From contig JAKSGN010000007.1 in NCBI GenBank assembly GCA_024180945.1, positions 3,472,001-3,536,000 of the forward strand: a DNA stretch of 64,000 nucleotides, in the 5' to 3' direction. Every line of letters begins with the position of its first letter. Position 1 is the first letter of the stretch. Below, piece after piece: positions 59,047 through 64,000 of this stretch. Both the position numbers and the translations under genes were made by a program. Under the pieces are notes generated by a model. That model saw nothing but the letters and a program-made list of their open reading frames with translations, was not told where the DNA came from and did no database searches. This DNA comes from Macrophomina tecta. Its lineage: Eukaryota; Ascomycota; Dothideomycetes; Botryosphaeriales; Botryosphaeriaceae.

Positions 59047-62000
59047 GTGCTCCCACTCCCCCTTCTGTGTCTTCGGCTTGCTCGGGGCCATCTTGGTGGA
59101 ATTGAACGATATCGGCGCAAGTCTTCAAAGCGGCAGAATTGACTGGTTGCGGAAGGGCGGTAGAGGGCCGCATTCAGAGATCGTGCCGGCTATCTGGCAA
59201 TCCCCGGATAGCGCGCTGCTCCTCGCCCTCACCAGATAATGCAAGCACCGGTTGAATCTGGACTTCCCCGGCTCTACACTCCATGATGCATTGCAATCTC
59301 GTAGCCTGTCCGTCCAAATGCCTTTGGTGGAATGGGCTCGGTGTTGGTTCGGACGTAAATTTCCTGTGTAGTCAGCCTCGTCCTTTGCAGGTGAATAGGA
59401 GGGAGTCTCTTCACACGCAAGCCTTGGCTGTCAGCGGAAGCGGCCAGTGTTGCGTCATCCTGCCGTCGGTCAGGCGCTCTCGGCAGCGGCCTTTGGACGA
59501 TTGAGAACGGAGCGTGCGCAAGGCGCACTGCGTTTCGGAGATTCAACTAGAAAGAACAGAAACCGCACTTGATCTAAGCCAAATTATTCGCAAAGAAAGC
59601 TGGGGCGGAAGGGAGAGAAGGTCAGGCGTTGCACGGCTTGAATATCTGTCCGCCGCTCAAGTGATGCTAGAGGAGGATGCATTGGGGCCGACATACGCGC
59701 CCGAATGCGCTGCTTCCATCGACAGTGTTGGGTCATTGCTGTGGTCTGGCTCCACAGCGCAGGGGAGCTCTTGCGAAGCCGCTTGCCTGCTTGTCCGTGC
59801 AGCCTGGCGTGCCAAGAGTGAGTGCGCACGGACCACTGAGCCGCGCGTATATAAGTGAGTTGGCCGGCGCCCAACCTCCTCTCCCTTTCCTCTCCAGCTC
59901 TCTTTGCCATTTATTTGGCTTAGATCAAGTGTAGTATCTGTTCTTTTCAGTTTAATCTCTGAAACGCCTCTACGGAGGCATTCTTGATTACTCTACTATT
60001 TGGACCTGGGGTGACGGCCGCTGAGCTTGCTCATGTCGCTGCCCACAGTGTCGCCCTTATTGCACTGTCTCGGGCTGACGCGAACTTTCGGTCTTTTCGT
60101 TGAGCTTTTTGCCATGCGCAGAAACTTAAGGAAGAGAAGTCTTTCGATAAGAGCGGTGGGAGAGGGGTCTTGCCGCGATGATCTGAGTGAGTTGTAAGGC
60201 GTCGTCCAGGCAGCTGTTGTCGGCCACAGTGGTGTTGAGCAGGCTGGCTTGCCCTCGGCCACAGTGAGGTCGAAGGCTTGAACATCGCCTAACAGTAAGC
60301 CCATGGCTAGATACATTCATGAGACTGACATTGGGCAGGCTCTTGAATCCCTTCGCCGTGGTTAGGCAGCGTGTGAATGAGCCTGGCTGCGAGAGCAACA
60401 GCGGCGGCGGCGGCGGCGGCGGCGGCGCTGATGACGGCCAGCCTACCCATGAAGCCACACTTACTGCCGGCGGCCATCCTCAGATTCACTGAAATCATAC
60501 CGCTAAGCCGCTGCCGTCGTTCGATGCGGCGACGCGGTCATGAAGGAGCGCGTGGCCACCTGGCGCTTGGTGGCGGGCCTGGAGGTCAGCAACACACAAG
60601 CCGCGAGCGCGAGCGCGAGAGAGAGAGAGAGGGGGGAAGAGAGAGCACTGCAAGCCCTTAGAACAATCTCCTTCCTATGTTCCTCCCGCGATGAGCAGCT
60701 CACGGTTTCACCGTGCAGGAAGTCGCCGTGTGAATGCACGATCGTCGAGCAGCCTGCGTGCCGCTGGCAGCAAGTAATCCTACAATGAAAAGTCTCGTCG
60801 TCACCTCCACACTCTCCGCTGCCGAAATATTGCGAAATCAATCGCATCGCTGTTACTAGCTCCGCTGGGCGGGCGCAGACAGGACCGGCGGGCGCAAAAT
60901 CCCAACGGTCGCGGTGACAGGCACGTCAAGGCAACCACGTTTGCCGCGAATCTCGCAAGCCTCACCACACCCCCAGCGACATCCAACTGCGCAGAAAAGC
61001 CATCATATGACCAATCTTCACCGCTCGCTGACAAGCTACAGGATCTTCCACAATATGTGAGCGAAAAACCATGACCAATAACCTCCAGCACCATGACTGC
61101 TACTGCCGCGCAGCTCGACAAGCCAGTCAAGTATCTGACCACGTTCGCGTCGTAGATCTCGGATTGCTGAATTTACCCAGGAACAGCTCAGAAATTCAAC
61201 CAATACCAGTTTCCGTCCGTCCACCCGCTGACCTCTTCAAGTACTCGAACCGGCCTCCCGCCCTTAACCCCAGCAGAACTACAGCCTCGTGTACACCGTC
61301 TGCCCCCGTCGCGACATGACCGAATTTCCTTGGTATCATACTTCCTGCCAGCGTCACATTCGGATCTTCCTGAAGGCGATATATCGAGAACGAATAGTGT
61401 GCGACAAGATAGTCTGGCTGCCTGAGTCGGAGATGGCAAGACCTACAAGCGTCCAAGCCTGGATATGGAGAGATTGATAGCTGGCTCAATATCTTACAAT
61501 GTGTAAGAGACCTGATACACCTCGATCACATTCGCTACATTAGAGCGTGGCTCTGGATCCGGAGATCGTGGTCGATGGGAAGTCGAGTATGTTTGGACGA
61601 GTACGTGCTGATCTTGCAATCAGATCTTTCAAGCAGTTGGCACTGCTTGTTTTTCCGAGAGCGAGATAACGGCCGTGCTTCTCAATGAGGCTTCCTTTGA
61701 GTCCTGGCACGATGGGCCAATTGACCGCACGTTCGCCCATGTTACAATGTTCATGATCACAGCGCAATTAGTAGGTCTTGCCACGGTTCAATTTTTCATG
61801 AGGATCGAAGAGGCATGCATGTGCAAGCGACTAAAGTAGACGTTTCACCGTGCTACTTGTCTTCATGTGCATCTCGCTTCCTCGAACATAACTGCGGTAT
61901 CCCCCGGGCTTTTCGGGGTTGCGTTTATCGACACTGTCAGGTAACTGGCAAACAAGAAAGACATAGAACATCTAGGAACCACTGCGTCGTTACTAATCCA

Positions 62001-62367
62001 GAATAATCAAGTATGTGCGCTTTCATCTCAGACTTGGCTAAGGCAGCGCAGACTTACCTTGGGCCCAGGAACTTGTGCTGTCTTCGTGAAGTCTCGCACA
62101 TCATACTTTGGGAAGGATACAAGACCGACATATACGTGACCAGAAATATCATGAATGAATTAGCATTGGTCAATAAGGTGGCGGTGTTGTGCGTTGTTTT
62201 GGGTGGTTTGCCTTCTTCTCCAGATCTGGTGCGGGGTATTTAGGGCTGACCTGGTCTGACATGCATCCATAAAGCTCTCGCAGCACATGCTCTACCTCTC
62301 CATTCCCTCTCACACCTGACCCTTCTCACCTCTGACAACGAAGTCTCTTGAAAGTCTCAAATACACA
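59047..62367. other. 3.3-kb gene-poor stretch
   Basis: No gene can be firmly supported. A TATA-like CGTATATAAG occurs at about 59847 without a recognised gene after it. A GCG triplet repeat at 60398-60430 encodes an Ala run in a weak minus-strand frame. (GA)n lies near 60618-60635. The last 100 bp before 62368 form a CT-rich promoter for the epimerase gene. Confidence 0.4.
60398..60430. repeat. (GCG)n trinucleotide repeat
   Basis: About nine to ten consecutive GCG/GGC triplets. On the minus strand they read as poly-alanine within a short frame of low confidence (60307-60498). Confidence 0.85.
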
Positions 62368-63745
62368 ATGACGAAGATCTTCGCGTGCGCCTTCCGCAAT
62401 GCACATAAATCCCCCGTTTCAACCCACTGCGTGAACTACGTCATAATCCTGTCAATCCAAAGAACATGAGACACACTGACAGGTGCAACAGCCTCGGAAC
62501 GACGGGCTACATAGGTGGTGATGCCTTGTACGCCATCTCCACAGCTCACCCGGAGTACGAGTGGACATGTCTGGTTCGCAATTCCGACAAGGGTGCCTTG
62601 ATCGCGAAGCAGTACCCCAAGGTGAAGCTAGTCTACGGCGACCTGGACAGCTCTGACCTCATCACCGAAGAATCTGCAAAGGCAGACATTGTTTGCAGTG
62701 GGTACCCCTTACGTTCCGTTTTTCTTTCTTTCGTTTTTTTTTTTCTTTTTTTTTTTCAACAGCTTTGCGGTCATGATACCTTGCCTGTATCTAGCCACGG
62801 CCGCGGACCTCCCAGAGGCGCCCAATAACAATTTTTTTTTTTTAAAAAAAAAGAGAAGAAAAAACGACACACACAAAACTTTCACAGCCATTCCCAGACT
62901 AACCACGTTCTATAGACTGGGCAAACTGTGACCACGCTGGCGCCGCCACCGCCATCATCGCCGGCCTCTCCCAGCGCTCCGCACCCACCTTCTACATCCA
63001 CACCTCCGGTACCGCGATCCTCATGATCCACGACCAGCAGCTCAACCACTTCGGCGTAGAGTCCACCAAAGTCTACGACGACATTACTTCCATCACCGAA
63101 ATCACCTCCTTCCCGGACCAAGCCTGGCACCGGGACGTCGACAAGATCGTGTTGGGCGCCTCCTCCTCCTCCTCCTCCATCCGCACTGCCATCGTCTGCC
63201 CCCCCTGCATCTACGGGCTCGGCCGCGGCCCGGTGAACGCGCGCAGCAGCCAGATCCCCGAGCTGACGCGCTGGACGCTCAAGCGCGGCAAGGGGTTCAC
63301 CGTGGGCGAGGGCCAGGCGCGGTGGAGCAGCGTGCACGTGCAGGACCTGTCGGCGCTGTTTCTCAAGCTGGTCGAGGCGGCGGCGAGCGGTGGCGGGCGG
63401 GCGGCGTGGGGACAGGAGGGGTACTATTTCGCGGAGAATGGGGAGTTCGAGTGGGGCGTGATGGCTGGATTGGTGGCGAAGGAGTGCGCGAAGAGGGGAT
63501 TCATCAAGAGTGCGGAGATCGACCATCTGTCGCCGGAGGAGGTGGAGAAGCTCGTTGGGAATGCGTTCTTGGGCCCTATCTGGGGGCAGAATAGTCGGAG
63601 CAGGGCAAGCAGGGGGAGGCAGTTGCTGGGCTGGGAACCGACGAAGCCGAGTTTGCAGGATGACATCGCAAGGAATGTTGAGCTTGAAGCTGAGGCTTTG
63701 GGCTTGGTGAAGACTCACGCTGAGGTTGCGGCTGGAAATGCTTGA
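62368..63745 (+). CDS. NAD(P)-dependent epimerase/dehydratase-like protein
   Basis: Three exons, 62368-62384, 62483-62697 and 62916-63745, about 353 residues. The first exon is only 17 nt (MTKIF plus two bases). Joined to the second it gives MTKIFAC then LGTTGYIGGDALYAI, the Rossmann dinucleotide-binding start. The 218-nt second intron contains T- and A-runs, and splicing restores ADIVCNWANCDHAGAATAII, the usual strand and the conserved Asp/His segment. Later motifs are FYIHTSGTAIL and AIVCPPCIYGLGRGPVN. The classic YxxxK of short-chain dehydrogenases is not obvious; relatives in this fungal subgroup also vary there, so the reaction is uncertain. Cytosolic by absence of a signal. The very short first exon is typical but makes the start less certain. 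Confidence 0.8.
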
Positions 63746-64000
63746 GTTGGACGATGCGGATAATGCACGGGTGCGAGAAGTTGCAGGAGCAGATTGAGTT
63801 TTCCATTGCAACAGGAGGAATGTTGAAAGCTATGGGTATCTTGTGAATGGAACTACTTACAGAAAGGGCGCTCGAGTGCTTGAGGAGACAGAGTAGGAAC
63901 CCACAGTTGATATGACTGCTATTGTGGAATCAGACGGCCTCGGTATTGCCAGTCCGCTCTAGCTTAGACTTGCTCAATGCCCTGGTCTCAAGTCCACCAC
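63746..64000. other. 3' flank of the epimerase gene
   Basis: No gene recognised up to the window end. Confidence 0.5.

Noticed and set aside
60034..60498. Possible small secreted protein on the minus strand with a poly-Ala hydrophobic start
   Set aside because: The hydrophobic run is produced by a (GCG)n repeat; the required intron would be about 39 nt with a weak donor.
61196..61270. TTCGA-containing stretch resembling a tRNA T-arm
   Set aside because: Flanking stems do not pair and no acceptor or anticodon arm fits.

Overview
The window looks like nuclear DNA of a filamentous ascomycete (Pezizomycotina). Protein genes carry short GT-AG introns, mostly about 50-130 nt, with CTAAC/CTGAC-type branch sites. 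The conserved genes are single-copy fungal housekeeping genes, and several fungal families appear (rhodopsin-like membrane proteins, a Skt5-type Sel1 protein, a PF04199-type cyclase). No tRNA, rRNA, CRISPR or intact transposon was recognised. All intron coordinates were placed by hand from frame and splice signals.

Left core block (about 0.3-10.3 kb): ESF2 and ATP25 on the minus strand; NMD3 diverging from ATP25 across a 303-bp promoter; a seven-helix rhodopsin-like membrane protein; and PEX12. ESF2 and NMD3 are both ribosome-biogenesis genes and their upstream regions share a 10-bp TATCGATAAG box.

Accessory block (about 10.4-38 kb): gene-poor and visibly decaying. It holds two complete tandem genes of an unrecognised family (AWIGYW motif) plus a broken third copy; a cyclase/kynurenine-formamidase-like gene divergent from a heavily frameshifted Baeyer-Villiger-type monooxygenase; a secreted cysteine-containing protein; a second rhodopsin-like gene; a frameshifted 2-oxoglutarate/Fe(II) oxygenase; a mutated partial duplicate of the second rhodopsin-like gene 8.6 kb away; a direct repeat; and three of four dispersed copies of a tiny single-membrane-span protein family.

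Right core block (about 38-57 kb): an F-box protein; a single-pass cell-surface protein; a Skt5/Chs4-type chitin synthase regulator whose last 12-nt exon creates a CaaX box; the histone chaperone ASF1; an Lgl/Sro7 exocytosis protein; and a secreted aspartic protease. The end (57-64 kb) is sparse, with the fourth copy of the small membrane family and an NAD(P)-dependent epimerase-like gene.

The strongest unexplained signals are the AWIGYW family, the four-copy single-span family, and the mutated duplicate at 34.5 kb.
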